The notes: a model not told the origin generated them from the letters alone. Positions 1-9,422 are shown, counted from the stretch's first letter. The stretch is 61,193 nt of DNA from Orenia metallireducens (GCF_003001995.1 NZ_PVNB01000024.1:1-61193), one strand, 5' to 3'. A program made the numbers and translations.

Positions 1-20
1 AATAGGACATTTGTCCTATT
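1..20. repeat. Perfect inverted repeat at window edge
   Basis: Arms AATAGGACA and TGTCCTATT are perfectly complementary around a 2-nt loop. No T-tract follows, so it could be an operator or the 3' hairpin of a gene outside the window. Confidence 0.5.
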
Positions 21-80
21 GTTAAATTTAAAACTATGAGTAATAAAATATAGTAAGAGTTTCAATTGTATTTTTTAACA

Positions 81-176
81 ATGCAACGATAGTGATAAAA
101 ACTTAAAAATGAGATATCATTGAAAAAAACTAAAAAAGTAAAAATGTCGTAATATCTCTATATTGTTTCATTTATA
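81..176. repeat. Degenerate member of the GACACTTT-frame intergenic repeat
   Basis: The right end (141-175) reads AATGTCGTAATATCTCTATA followed by TTGTTTCATT. This matches the right ends of the copies at 10.98, 27.63 and 38.03 kb. The left end (around 83-100, gatagtgataaaaac) is a weak match to the left frame. The core is only about 40 nt. It ends some 50 nt before the first gene. Confidence 0.45.
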
Positions 177-226
177 ATAAGATATAGTTGATTTCCATTC
201 TGGATCTTATAAGAAAGGAGGATAAT

Positions 227-1249
227 ATGTCTTTAAATCCTGATAAATATCTTAAAGTACTGTACCAAGATCATCTTCCAAAGTATACCTTTGCTTCTAA
301 GAGTAAAGAGGAGTGGTCTAATTGGAGAGAAGACTTGAAGGAAGCTCTGATTGAAGCATTAGGTGGGATTACAGTAGAAGATAATACCCCTTTAAAAGCA
401 GAGATCAGTGAAGAGGTAGAATATGATTCTTATCTACGGCAGAGAGTGGTCTTTAATATAAATGACTACTTAAAGACCTCTGCTTATCTCTTAATTCCAA
501 AGGATAAAAGAAAAGAATACCCAGCTATAGTAGCCTGCCATGGTCATGGCTATGGTAGTAAAGAGGTTGTAGGATTAACTCCAGCAGGTTTGGAGAATCA
601 AAAGCCAACTTGCCATAATAATTTTGCTCTAGACTTAGTAAAAAAGGGGTTTTTAGTGATTGCTCCTGAGATTATTGGTTTTGGAGAGAGGAGGCTAGCA
701 GAGGATAATCATAGCACTCCAACTGAAAATTCCTGTTATCAACTGGCTACTTATCTATTGATGTTTGGTAAGACTCTGGCAGGGATGCGGGTAATTGATA
801 TTAGTAGAAGTATCGACTATCTGTTAAGTAGAAATGATGTAGCCAGTCAAAGAATAGGCTGTATGGGCTTTTCAGGGGGAGGGATGGTGGCTGCTTTAGC
901 TAGTGCTCTTGATGAGAGAATAAGGGTAGCTGTAATCAGTGGTTATACCAATACCTTCAAGGATAGTATTATGTCAACAGAGCATTGTTTAGACAACTAT
1001 ATACCGGGGATATTGAAGTATGCCGAGTTAGCTGATATTATTGGGATGATTGCTCCTAGACCTCTGTTAATCCAAGCTGGACTGACAGATAATATCTTCC
1101 CTATTGATGGTGTATTAACTGCTTATCAGAGGATAAAAGAGGTATATCAATGTCTAGATATTGAAGATAAAGTAGCTAAAGATATTATCGATAAAGGGCA
1201 TGAGGTTGCTACTGATAAGCCCTGTGAATGGTTTAAAAGATGGTTATAG
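227..1249 (+). CDS. Alpha/beta hydrolase, dienelactone-hydrolase / acetyl-esterase-like
   Basis: A 340-aa alpha/beta-hydrolase fold enzyme. Visible are an oxyanion-type HGHG segment (about residues 105-108), the nucleophile elbow GFSGGG (Ser about 216), an acid in GLTDNIFP (Asp about 288) and the catalytic His in KGHEV (about 325). No signal peptide is seen, so it should act in the cytoplasm. I chose the ATG at 227 because AAAGGAGG lies 7-8 nt upstream; the in-frame TTG at 188 has no ribosome site. Placed at the head of a pectin cluster, it may deacetylate or hydrolyse imported sugar esters, but the substrate is inference. Confidence 0.8.
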   Translation: MSLNPDKYLKVLYQDHLPKYTFASKSKEEWSNWREDLKEALIEALGGITVEDNTPLKAEISEEVEYDSYLRQRVVFNINDYLKTSAYLLIPKDKRKEYPAIVACHGHGYGSKEVVGLTPAGLENQKPTCHNNFALDLVKKGFLVIAPEIIGFGERRLAEDNHSTPTENSCYQLATYLLMFGKTLAGMRVIDISRSIDYLLSRNDVASQRIGCMGFSGGGMVAALASALDERIRVAVISGYTNTFKDSIMSTEHCLDNYIPGILKYAELADIIGMIAPRPLLIQAGLTDNIFPIDGVLTAYQRIKEVYQCLDIEDKVAKDIIDKGHEVATDKPCEWFKRWL

Positions 1250-1293
1250 CTGATTGAAGAGAGTTAATGTATCTGAAAGGAGTTTCAGTCTCA

Positions 1294-2643
1294 ATGTCAG
1301 AAGAGTTCAAAAAAATTAGTTATCGTCAATTATTTTATTTCTTTTTACCCCTTGCTGTTATGCCGGCTATAATTGGAATATCCCATACTGCTGTCAATGC
1401 TACCTTGGCTCGATTGCCCTTTCCTGAATTGACCTTGGCTGTATTTGCTGTGGCCAAAAGTATAAGTAATATTATAAAATCACCTATTCATATGAGTCGC
1501 CAAGTAATTACGTCTTTAGTGAAGAGTGTTGAAGGTTATTATCTGGCAACTAAATTTATCTTATTATTAAGTGGAACTTATTTTTTCATATTATCTTTAT
1601 TGGGCTATACTCCCTTAGGTGGTTTTTTATTAAGTAAGGTAATTGGGTTGACAGAGCCTAAGCAGATTGCTTTTGGGTATGTTGCCTTGAGGATTATGTG
1701 TTTTATTCCTTTCCTTGAGGCCTTACGTAATATCTATCAGGGAATAGCTATTAGCTTAAAGAAGACCCAACTGCTTACACCTGGAGTATTGCTAAGAATA
1801 GTTGCTATTTTATTGTTCCTATGGTGGATTACATACAGTAAAGCAGTTTCAGGGGTTGTAGCAGGTAGTTTAGTTTGGGTGGTAGGTATTGGAATTGAGA
1901 CACTTTTCATTGGGGGAGCTTTAATTTATTACTATGGCTCTTTAGAGGGGGCGATAGAGGAAATCGTTATCCAAGATGATGAAAAGTTAACATTATCTAA
2001 AATCATTAAATTCTTTATACCTATAGGGCTGATGTCATTTTTAATCCAGTTTGTGCAGCCTGTTATCCAAAGTGGTATAGCTCATAGCCATACAGCAACC
2101 AATTCATTGGCAGCTTATGGTGTTGCTTGGACTTTAGTCATGGTCTTGGTGGGTGCTCTTGATATGTTGCATCAGTGTTCTTTGGTTTATTCATATCACC
2201 TTGATAATTATAATTGGAATAAGATTCGCAACTTCTGTGTAGGGTCAGGGGCAGTTGTTAGTAGTTTGATATTCATTACAGCAATTAGTCCAATTGGTTA
2301 TTGGGTATTGAATACCTTGATCTCTATTTCAGAACCAGTTACTGAAATTGCTCGACAGGTTATGATTGCTTTTTCATTATTTCCAGTGATTCGTGCCTTC
2401 AAAGAAGCCTATTGGGGTGTATTGATGCAACAGCAGAATACTTCTATAATCGGGATAGCCAAGACAATTAACTTGGTGGTTGTTGCTATATCTTTCTGGT
2501 TATTAGTATCAATTATAGATATAGAGGTTGCTGTTTTAGGAGCTATAGCTATTAGCATTGGTGAAGGGGTTGAAAGTATAGTGATCTGGTATTATGCCTT
2601 TAGTAAAGGTATCTTAGAAGAGAAAGATTATATCCTCTGTTGA
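1294..2643 (+). CDS. MATE-like multi-pass membrane transporter
   Basis: About 449 aa with roughly 12 hydrophobic segments in two halves separated by an acidic loop (EEIVIQDDEKLTLSK), as in MATE / polysaccharide-exporter folds. The ATG at 1294 follows AAAGGAG by 11 nt; an in-frame ATG at 1267 with AAGAGAG upstream is an alternative and would add nine residues. It starts 44 nt after the esterase, so the two are probably co-transcribed. The substrate cannot be told. Members of this group often sit in carbohydrate loci of Halanaerobiales (recollection, not verified here). Confidence 0.6.
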   Translation: MSEEFKKISYRQLFYFFLPLAVMPAIIGISHTAVNATLARLPFPELTLAVFAVAKSISNIIKSPIHMSRQVITSLVKSVEGYYLATKFILLLSGTYFFILSLLGYTPLGGFLLSKVIGLTEPKQIAFGYVALRIMCFIPFLEALRNIYQGIAISLKKTQLLTPGVLLRIVAILLFLWWITYSKAVSGVVAGSLVWVVGIGIETLFIGGALIYYYGSLEGAIEEIVIQDDEKLTLSKIIKFFIPIGLMSFLIQFVQPVIQSGIAHSHTATNSLAAYGVAWTLVMVLVGALDMLHQCSLVYSYHLDNYNWNKIRNFCVGSGAVVSSLIFITAISPIGYWVLNTLISISEPVTEIARQVMIAFSLFPVIRAFKEAYWGVLMQQQNTSIIGIAKTINLVVVAISFWLLVSIIDIEVAVLGAIAISIGEGVESIVIWYYAFSKGILEEKDYILC

Positions 2644-2868
2644 TAAACTAGATCAGATAGCTAATTAAAATTATAGAGGTGATCAGATGGGAGATTTTGA
2701 GATTAGGTAATATGGCAGATAAAATTTCTGATTAGGAATATATTTATATTCTTTATGATTTATTGAGAAGATAAGCTTATAAAGGTTAATTTTATAAGTT
2801 GTTTATCAAGAATAAATAAATAAATCTGATTTATTCTCTTGAAATCAGAAAAAAGTTTCAAAAAACAT

Positions 2869-2897
2869 TTGACATATGAGGAAAAACAAGGTATAAT
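2869..2897 (+). promoter_or_regulatory. Consensus sigma-A promoter upstream of the porin leader
   Basis: TTGACA (2869-2874), a 17-nt spacer and TATAAT (2892-2897) are a perfect match to consensus. The next gene on the strand starts at 3553, so the transcript would carry a roughly 650-nt leader. Confidence 0.8.
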
Positions 2898-2903
2898 TTA
2901 TAT

Positions 2904-2926
2904 AAATTATACAAAATGTATAATTT
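2904..2926. promoter_or_regulatory. Operator-like inverted repeat at the transcription start
   Basis: AAATTATAC and GTATAATTT form a perfect 9-bp inverted repeat with a 5-nt centre, starting 7 nt after the -10 box. This position is typical of a repressor operator. The regulator is unknown. Confidence 0.6.
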
Positions 2927-2968
2927 TATAAAAATATAATATAACTAATATAAGTTTACAACCCCATT

Positions 2969-3130
2969 AAAGCCTATAATGCTTAGGCTTGACACTTTTT
3001 TCATTAAGTTGCTCCACAAAGTACTATTGTTTTTCCCCAACTGCCTGTTAGGCAGACCCTGAGGGTAGTCTTCTTAAGGGAGTACCCTTGGGGTGAAACC
3101 TACTCTAAGAGATAGACATCCAACTCTATA
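2969..3130 (+). ncRNA. Structured leader segment of unknown family
   Basis: Three hairpins lie in a row. AAGCCTA/TAGGCTT is at 2970-2990 with a following T-run. CTGCCT-gtt-AGGCAG is at 3041-3055. A 12-bp stem with G-U pairs joins 3056-3067 and 3083-3094. This GC-richer block stands out in AT-rich surroundings. I do not recognise a known riboswitch. A stretch at 3111-3129 resembles the TAGTCATCCAACTTTAGA end of the dispersed repeat, so it may instead be a repeat remnant. Confidence 0.4.
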
Positions 3131-3330
3131 AGATAAAATACAAAGATAATTGGCATAGATGAAAATATAAGATGATACAATGAAGATTTTGAGATTTAAT
3201 TAATCTTTGATCCATGCTAATTTATTTCTAAAAAATGATTTTTAAATCTGATTTTAGAGTCAAGCAAGTATAAGTTAATTCAATTAAGAGAACTACTTAT
3301 AAGTACAAGTAAAGCAATAATTTAGGAGCT

Positions 3331-3346
3331 TGGAAAACGGTTCCCA
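3331..3346. promoter_or_regulatory. LacI-family-type operator candidate
   Basis: TGGAAAACGGTTCCCA is a partly symmetric 16-mer with central CG, in the style of LacI/CcpA-family sites. It lies about 200 nt upstream of the porin gene, consistent with sugar-dependent control. Only one site is visible. Confidence 0.4.
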
Positions 3347-3397
3347 AAATGAGTCAATAAGTTTATAAAATACAATATAAGTCTATAAGCCTATAAG

Positions 3398-3456
3398 CCT
3401 GTTAAAACTGATGATATCAATAATTTATGATATCAATATAAGTTTAGCAGGTTTTT
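3398..3456 (+). terminator. Hairpin with T-tract in the porin leader (attenuator or terminator)
   Basis: CCTGTTAAAACT (3398-3409) pairs with AGTTTAGCAGG (3441-3451), directly followed by TTTTT. The loop contains two copies of TGATATCAATA. It lies about 100 nt before the porin start, so it may be a conditional terminator. Confidence 0.5.
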
Positions 3457-3552
3457 AATATTAGGCGATAGATTATTAAATTAAGGAGGTGATCTAAAGA
3501 TTTTGAAGGCTTTATTTTAAACTAAAAAACTATTATTAGGGGGAAATTTAAA

Positions 3553-4488
3553 ATGAGAAGATTTTCAATTTTGTTATTAAGTGCTTTATTAATTTTTGCA
3601 TTCACTACAGTTTCTATGGCAAACCCAACTATCAAGGGAGATTTTCGTTATAACATTTACAAGGATGAAACTAAAGATGATGAAAACTATGCTCAATCTG
3701 ATTTAAGAGTTAGTATAGAAGATGACTTAAGTGATTCACTTCATGTTTTTGCTAAATTTAGAGTAAAAAATGAGACTGATAAAGATAATGGCGAGATGTA
3801 TGCAGATGAGTATTATGTAAAATATAAAGAGTCTTGGGGTTCTATAAAGGCTGGTCACTATGGATATAAATTCACTCCAAGTCGTGTTTTATTGAAATCT
3901 GCAGAATATCATGAATTTCCAAGTGTTGATATTATGGCTGCTACTACTTTTAATACTTCAGTAGATGGTTTGACTTTTGATGTATTGTACCAACCTTATG
4001 CTGATGATGAGGAAGAAGAGATTGGTGCTGGTGCGTATGGTTTGACTGCTGACTATAATGCTGGTAACTGGGGAGCTAAGATCAGTTATGCTGATTTAGC
4101 AAAACCTGCTGCAGGCAGTAGTAGCTCTAGTGATGCAGATCTTTTAGCTTTGGATGTTTATTATAAGCTTGATAATGGGATGAAGTTCTTTGTTAATGCT
4201 GTTGATTATAGTGCTAATGATAAGAAATATTCTCGTTATGGTAGTAAGGGTATTGATGGTATTGACCCTGTGTTAGGTTTTCAGTGGAAGAAGGTTGCTG
4301 GTTCCAAATTTGATGTTAGTGCAGAATATGCTATTAATCCTCGTTTTGAAGATACTGATGCTGAGTATAATGGTCTTGCTCTTGGTGCTAAATACCAAAT
4401 CACTAAAAATACTAAGCTAGAATTTGAACATTATGTTAAGAGTGATGATGAGACTAAAACTATGGGACGAATCAGATATAAGTTCTAA
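3553..4488 (+). CDS. Outer-membrane beta-barrel porin
   Basis: A 311-aa protein with a clean signal peptide (residues 1-23, cleavage after SMA). It then has alternating short amphipathic strands rich in Tyr, Gly and Asp, for example KAGHYGYKFTPSR and LEFEHYVKS. It ends in RIRYKF; a terminal Phe is the usual Bam-complex signal of Gram-negative porins. GGGGG lies 8 nt before the ATG. The gene sits between its own regulated leader and a pectate lyase, so a role in uptake of pectin oligomers across the outer membrane is likely (inference, KdgM-like in role rather than in sequence). A strong terminator follows. Confidence 0.8.
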   Translation: MRRFSILLLSALLIFAFTTVSMANPTIKGDFRYNIYKDETKDDENYAQSDLRVSIEDDLSDSLHVFAKFRVKNETDKDNGEMYADEYYVKYKESWGSIKAGHYGYKFTPSRVLLKSAEYHEFPSVDIMAATTFNTSVDGLTFDVLYQPYADDEEEEIGAGAYGLTADYNAGNWGAKISYADLAKPAAGSSSSSDADLLALDVYYKLDNGMKFFVNAVDYSANDKKYSRYGSKGIDGIDPVLGFQWKKVAGSKFDVSAEYAINPRFEDTDAEYNGLALGAKYQITKNTKLEFEHYVKSDDETKTMGRIRYKF

Positions 4489-4508
4489 GTTGACTATCTT
4501 ATCACTAT

Positions 4509-4552
4509 AAGGAATGAAGCGGGAGAATATGCGCCCGCTCTTCCTTATTTAT
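4509..4552 (+). terminator. Rho-independent terminator after the porin gene
   Basis: AAGGAA..AGCGGG pairs with CCCGCT..TTCCTT around a 10-nt loop, followed by a short T/A tract. Confidence 0.75.
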
Positions 4553-4630
4553 AAATAGTTTGTTTTAGACTTTAAAGCAATGCTTTAGATAAGAAGCAGG
4601 GAATAGATATGATAAAAAGGGGGTTGTTTA

Positions 4631-7600
4631 GTGCTGACTTTGGAAAGAGTACCAACTATTTGTCTGTTAGTTTTATCTCTATTATTGGTTTCAATAATAG
4701 TTTGTGCTGAGGATCAGATGATTAGTATTTCAAGTGATTGGCAAGGAAGTATCTTTGGTAATGTAGGTGGTCAAGATAAGATAACTACTCAAAACTTTGA
4801 AATCACTGAAAATAGTGATCGGACTGTTAAACTAAGAAGTTCTAATAATAAAGGTAAGATTGAGAGTAAATCAGAAGGAATAGCTTATTATTTTAAAGAG
4901 GTTCCTGCTGATGCTAACTTTGAATTTAGTGCAACAGCTACAGTAGAATCCTTTACTATGAATAATCAGGTATCCTTTGGTCTAATGCTTCGTGATAAGG
5001 TACTTTATAATCAGAGTAATAAAGAAGATATAGGATATACTTTGGCGTCAGGAATTTTAAATGCTAAAAAGGATATCCCTAAGGTAGGATTTTATAGGAC
5101 TGCCAAAGGGCAAAGCAAAGTAGGGGAATTAGTAAATGATGCTATCCCTAGCTCTGGTAGTGTTTATAATATAAGTATTAAGAAATCAGGAAATACCTAT
5201 GTACTAAAGTTTGGTAATGAAGAGCCTGTGATAATCAATGATTTTGATGGGTTTGAAAGTGGAAAATTATTTGCAGGTCTCTATACTGCCAGAAATACAA
5301 CGGTTACCTTTAGTAATATAAGCTTAAGCATTGAAGGTGAATTTAGTGATTGGCAAAAAAGTATCTTTGGCAATGTCGGTGGACAGGACAAAATAACTGA
5401 AGAGAACTTTGAGATTAGAGAGAAGAGTGATGGAAGTGTTAAGCTAAGAAGTTCTAATAATAAAGGTAAGATTGAGAGTAAATCAGAAGGAATAGCTTAT
5501 TATTTCAAGGAAACTAATGCCAATACTAACTTTGAAATTACAGCTAAAGCTAAGGTAGAGTCCTTTACTATAAATAATCAGGTATCCTTTGGTCTAATGG
5601 TTAGAGATAAGGTACTTTATAATCAGAGTAATAAACATGATATAGGATATGCTCTGGCTGCTGGAATTCTTAATGCTAAAAAAGATGTTCCCAAGACAGG
5701 GTTTTATAGAACTGCAAAGGGGCAGACCAAGATAGGAGAATTAGTAAATGAAGCTGTGCCTAGTGCAGGTGCTGTCTATGATTTGAGTATTAAGAAATCT
5801 GGTAATACTTATGTATTGAAGTTTGGTAATGAAGACCCTGTAGTAGTTGCTAATTTTGACGGTTTTGTAGGTAGTACCCGTTATGTTGGTCTTTATACTG
5901 CTAGAAATACAGCAGTTACCTTTAGTGATATTAAGATCAATGTAGATACTAGAAAGGTAACAGATCTCAAGGTAGATACAGCTGCAATGAAGACTGATTA
6001 TCTTTTAGAGCAAAAGTTAGACTTAACAGGATTGAAAGTAACAGCAGAATTCTCTGATGGTGCTCAAAAGGTACTTTCACAGGATGATTATATTGTAGCA
6101 GGTTTTGATAGTAGTGTAGTAGGTACTAACACAATTACAATAAATTACAATGGAGTAACTACAACTACTGACTTAAAGATAAATCCTTTAACCTGTACAG
6201 CTTTGAAGATAAAGTATTATCCAGCTAAAACCGATTATTATAAGGGAGATAGCTTTGATCCTGAAGGTTTTGCTGTGATAGCTGAATATAATAATGGCTA
6301 TAAAGTTGAAGAGCTTAGAAGTGATCAATATACCTTCTTCATTGAAGGGAAATCGGTTACCGGAAAAGAATATCTATTTAACAGCTCAGGGGAGAAGTTA
6401 GTAACTGTTAGATCAACTGAAACTCCTAGTACAGCAACTAGTTTTAAAGTAAATGTCAATAGTGCTGAAATTGCTGGATTAGAAATTAGTAAAGCACCTA
6501 AGAAGAGTTTATATTTTCTTGGTGATAAATTAGATCTTAGTGGTATGACTGTATATGCAAGATATAGTGATGACACTAAAGTAAGGCTTAGTAAAGATGA
6601 ATATTCGCTAACTCCTTTAGATACTAGAACTGCTGGGCAAAAAGAGGTTATTATTTCATATAAAGGAGAAACAGCAGAATTAAATTTAACTGTAAAGAGA
6701 AGAGAGTTAAGGGGTATTGAAGTTACAGATTATCCTAAGACTACCTTCTATCTTGGTGAGGATTTTACAAGTAGAGGCTTAGAAGTTTCTAAGGTCTATG
6801 ATAATCTTGATAGAGAAGTATTGGCTAGTTATAATTACAAAGTTAATGTATCAAACTTTGATAATAGCAAGGTTGGAGTCTATCAGATTAAGATTATTCC
6901 TGATAATAACTCAATTGCACCTATTACTTATCCAGTAACTGTAAGAAAGCAGAAGAAATATGAGTGGAAATACACCAGGTTTGGCCAATCTACAGATCAA
7001 GAAAATGATTTTGCTAATGTAAAAGCAGATGGCACAATCGAGGTTGCTTCTATCAATGGTCGTGGTAAGGTTGCAACAGACCATGATGGTATCAGTTTCT
7101 ATTACACAGTAATTGATGCTAAAAAGGATAATTTCGTATTGTCTGCTGATATTAAAGTGATTGAATATGCTAAAACTCCACATGATGGTCAAGAAGGCTT
7201 TGGTATTATGGCAAGAGATGCCATAGGGGAATTTGATGATACTGGAGTATTTGCTTCTAACATTGTTGGTGTAGGTGGATTTAGTGGAGGGACTAAAGAT
7301 CCTAATGGAACACAGCTCTTTATGAGAACTGGTGTTGAATCTCCAGATGGAGCAGGAAGTAATGGTCTCTCAAGTATGATGATTAAAGAAGAAAGACCTA
7401 CAACAAGTAATACCTATCCTTCTAAGAAATATAGATTGACTCTAGCCAAGACAAATAGTGGTTATGTAGGAAGACTTAATGATGGTAAAGAGGTAACATT
7501 ATTTAAACCTCAGTTATTGAATGTTCAAAATTCAAAGATTTATCTAGGCTTCTTCGCTGCTCGTGTTGGACATATTGAAGTAAGCAATGTAGATTTTAGA

Positions 7601-9226
7601 GTTTCAGCAGCAAAAACTGATGCACCAAAGGTAGAACCTCCTAAGAAAGCAGTGACACCTACTTTTGACTTCTTATCATTAGAAAAGACTTCTAAAATTG
7701 ATTATAAGTTACTGTTAGAATCGAACGTTAATGGCACAGTTGTTGTTAAGCAAGATCGAAAAGTTATTGCTAAAGATAAAGCACTTAAAGCTGATCAAGA
7801 ATTCTCAATAGATACAGAGATAGCTAAGAATGCTAAGACTAACTTTAGTGTTATATTCTTGCCTGATGATACACAGTATCTAACTTCTTATGATAAATTA
7901 GTCAAGAATTATACCGTTGAAATGAAGACATATAATGAAAATGGTAACATCTATGTTTCACCAACTGCTAAAGCAGATGGAACAGGTACACTAGATAATC
8001 CACTTGATTTGGATATTGCAATTAATTTTGTTCGTGCTGGTCAAAAAATTATCCTACTTGATGGTAGATATGTACGTAATTCAATACTGGATATAAAGAA
8101 ACATAATAGTGGTACTGCTAAAGCTAGAAAATATCTTGTGGCAGCACCAAATGCCAGACCAATTATAGATTTTGCTAAAAAGACTGAAGGTGTTCTTTTA
8201 AGTGGTGATTATTGGCATGTAAAAGGTATTGAATTTACCCGTTCAGCACCAAATAAGAGAGGCTTTGTTGTCGGTGGTAACCATAATATAATTGAAGAGT
8301 GTCTATTCTATGAGAATGGTGATACAGGATTACAGATCAGTCGTACAGACTATACTGAATATGATAAGTCTAAGTGGCCATCTTATAACTTAATCCTTAA
8401 TTCTACCTCCTTTGATAATGCTGACCCATCGAATAATAATGCAGATGGCTTTGCAGCTAAGCTTACCTCAGGTGTAGGTAATGTCTTTAGAGGATGTATC
8501 TCCCATAATAATATCGATGATGGCTGGGATTTATATACCAAAGTAGGTACAGGAGCTATTGGTGCTGTTCGTATTGAGAAGTCTATTGCCTACAATAATG
8601 GTACTCTAACAGATGGTACTGTCGGTGATGGTGATAAGAATGGATTTAAACTCGGTGGTGAAGGTGTTCATGTAGCACATATTATTACCCAGAGTATAGC
8701 TTTTGGAAATGGAGCAGTTGGATTTACTAGCAATAGTAATCCAGGGGTTATTGCTATCAATAATATTGGCTTTAACAATGCTGGGGCTAATATAGATTTT
8801 AGTAGCTATAAAGGAATAGAGCTTGATTTTAAAATTGATGGCTTTATTTCATTAAGCACCAAAAAGATTGAGGCAGATAGTTATCCAAAAGAGCTAGAAG
8901 CAGCCAATAACTATATGTTCAATGGATCTGTTTCAGAGAATAAATTTGGTGAAAGGATAACAGAAGAGGACTTTGTAAGTGTCAATCCAAAGTTACCTTT
9001 TAAAAGGGATGCCCAAGGTAACATTTTATTGGGAGACTTCCTTAAGCCAATTGAAAGTAAATCAGCTAATAGAGGTTATCAAATCTATCTAGTCAAGTAT
9101 GGAGATACTTTAAGTCAGATTGCTGTTGATTATGGACTATGGTGGCCAGAATTAGCTAGATTAAATCATTTAGAGAATCCAGATCTAATTTATCCAGGTG
9201 ATGAGATTAAAGTACCTATAAATTAG
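4631..9226 (+). CDS. Secreted multidomain pectate lyase (PL9-like) with Ig-like repeats and LysM
   Basis: 1531 aa with GTG start, GGGGG 7 nt upstream and an N-terminal signal peptide ending near residue 26. In order: two duplicated jelly-roll-like domains starting with SDWQxSIFGNVGG (about 35-235 and 239-435); four Ig-like group-3 repeats (from about 441, 521, 614 and 693); a third jelly-roll-like domain (about 776-1003); a linker domain; a right-handed beta-helix (about 1105-1480); and a C-terminal LysM (about 1482-1531, VKYGDTLSQIA). The helix has NADGFAAK, DDGWDLYTK and NGFKLGG, the Ca-binding Asp and catalytic Lys blocks of PL9 lyases such as PelL. It should cleave polygalacturonan or rhamnogalacturonan outside the cell while tethered to peptidoglycan. 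Confidence 0.85.
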   Translation: MLTLERVPTICLLVLSLLLVSIIVCAEDQMISISSDWQGSIFGNVGGQDKITTQNFEITENSDRTVKLRSSNNKGKIESKSEGIAYYFKEVPADANFEFSATATVESFTMNNQVSFGLMLRDKVLYNQSNKEDIGYTLASGILNAKKDIPKVGFYRTAKGQSKVGELVNDAIPSSGSVYNISIKKSGNTYVLKFGNEEPVIINDFDGFESGKLFAGLYTARNTTVTFSNISLSIEGEFSDWQKSIFGNVGGQDKITEENFEIREKSDGSVKLRSSNNKGKIESKSEGIAYYFKETNANTNFEITAKAKVESFTINNQVSFGLMVRDKVLYNQSNKHDIGYALAAGILNAKKDVPKTGFYRTAKGQTKIGELVNEAVPSAGAVYDLSIKKSGNTYVLKFGNEDPVVVANFDGFVGSTRYVGLYTARNTAVTFSDIKINVDTRKVTDLKVDTAAMKTDYLLEQKLDLTGLKVTAEFSDGAQKVLSQDDYIVAGFDSSVVGTNTITINYNGVTTTTDLKINPLTCTALKIKYYPAKTDYYKGDSFDPEGFAVIAEYNNGYKVEELRSDQYTFFIEGKSVTGKEYLFNSSGEKLVTVRSTETPSTATSFKVNVNSAEIAGLEISKAPKKSLYFLGDKLDLSGMTVYARYSDDTKVRLSKDEYSLTPLDTRTAGQKEVIISYKGETAELNLTVKRRELRGIEVTDYPKTTFYLGEDFTSRGLEVSKVYDNLDREVLASYNYKVNVSNFDNSKVGVYQIKIIPDNNSIAPITYPVTVRKQKKYEWKYTRFGQSTDQENDFANVKADGTIEVASINGRGKVATDHDGISFYYTVIDAKKDNFVLSADIKVIEYAKTPHDGQEGFGIMARDAIGEFDDTGVFASNIVGVGGFSGGTKDPNGTQLFMRTGVESPDGAGSNGLSSMMIKEERPTTSNTYPSKKYRLTLAKTNSGYVGRLNDGKEVTLFKPQLLNVQNSKIYLGFFAARVGHIEVSNVDFRVSAAKTDAPKVEPPKKAVTPTFDFLSLEKTSKIDYKLLLESNVNGTVVVKQDRKVIAKDKALKADQEFSIDTEIAKNAKTNFSVIFLPDDTQYLTSYDKLVKNYTVEMKTYNENGNIYVSPTAKADGTGTLDNPLDLDIAINFVRAGQKIILLDGRYVRNSILDIKKHNSGTAKARKYLVAAPNARPIIDFAKKTEGVLLSGDYWHVKGIEFTRSAPNKRGFVVGGNHNIIEECLFYENGDTGLQISRTDYTEYDKSKWPSYNLILNSTSFDNADPSNNNADGFAAKLTSGVGNVFRGCISHNNIDDGWDLYTKVGTGAIGAVRIEKSIAYNNGTLTDGTVGDGDKNGFKLGGEGVHVAHIITQSIAFGNGAVGFTSNSNPGVIAINNIGFNNAGANIDFSSYKGIELDFKIDGFISLSTKKIEADSYPKELEAANNYMFNGSVSENKFGERITEEDFVSVNPKLPFKRDAQGNILLGDFLKPIESKSANRGYQIYLVKYGDTLSQIAVDYGLWWPELARLNHLENPDLIYPGDEIKVPIN
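4832..4893 (+). repeat. 62-bp exact intragenic repeat, copy 1
   Basis: Identical at the DNA level to 5444-5505, 612 bp downstream and in the same frame. It marks a recent duplication of the N-terminal domain of the lyase. Confidence 0.8.
5444..5505 (+). repeat. 62-bp exact intragenic repeat, copy 2
   Basis: Second copy of the block at 4832-4893. The rest of the two domains has diverged moderately, so the exact block may be kept by gene conversion. Confidence 0.8.
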
Positions 9227-9302
9227 GTAGATATAGAATTTTTACTATATTTATCTGCTATGATAGCTGAATTGACCAATATAATAAAACCAGCAAAAGG
9301 TG

Positions 9303-9340
9303 CTATCCTATAATTAAAATTTCAAAGCTCTATAGGATAG
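9303..9340. repeat. Inverted repeat after the lyase gene
   Basis: CTATCCTATA and TATAGGATAG form a perfect 10-bp stem with an 18-nt loop. There is no T-tract; a 3' mRNA hairpin or weak terminator is likely. Confidence 0.5.
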
Positions 9341-9422
9341 TACTAGATCATACCTTAATATTTATTAAAATTCACTATATTTTTCACCTTTAAATTTTTA
9401 TTTGCATTTGAGTGTTAATTCT

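Noticed and set aside
2941-3140. Known riboswitch or T-box before the porin
   Set aside because: No T-box TGGN/AGGGTGG sequence or known aptamer core was recognised; it is recorded only as a structured leader.
6325-7192. Minus-strand frames inside the pectate lyase gene
   Set aside because: Both are inside a continuous 1531-codon gene, lack ribosome sites and show no family pattern.
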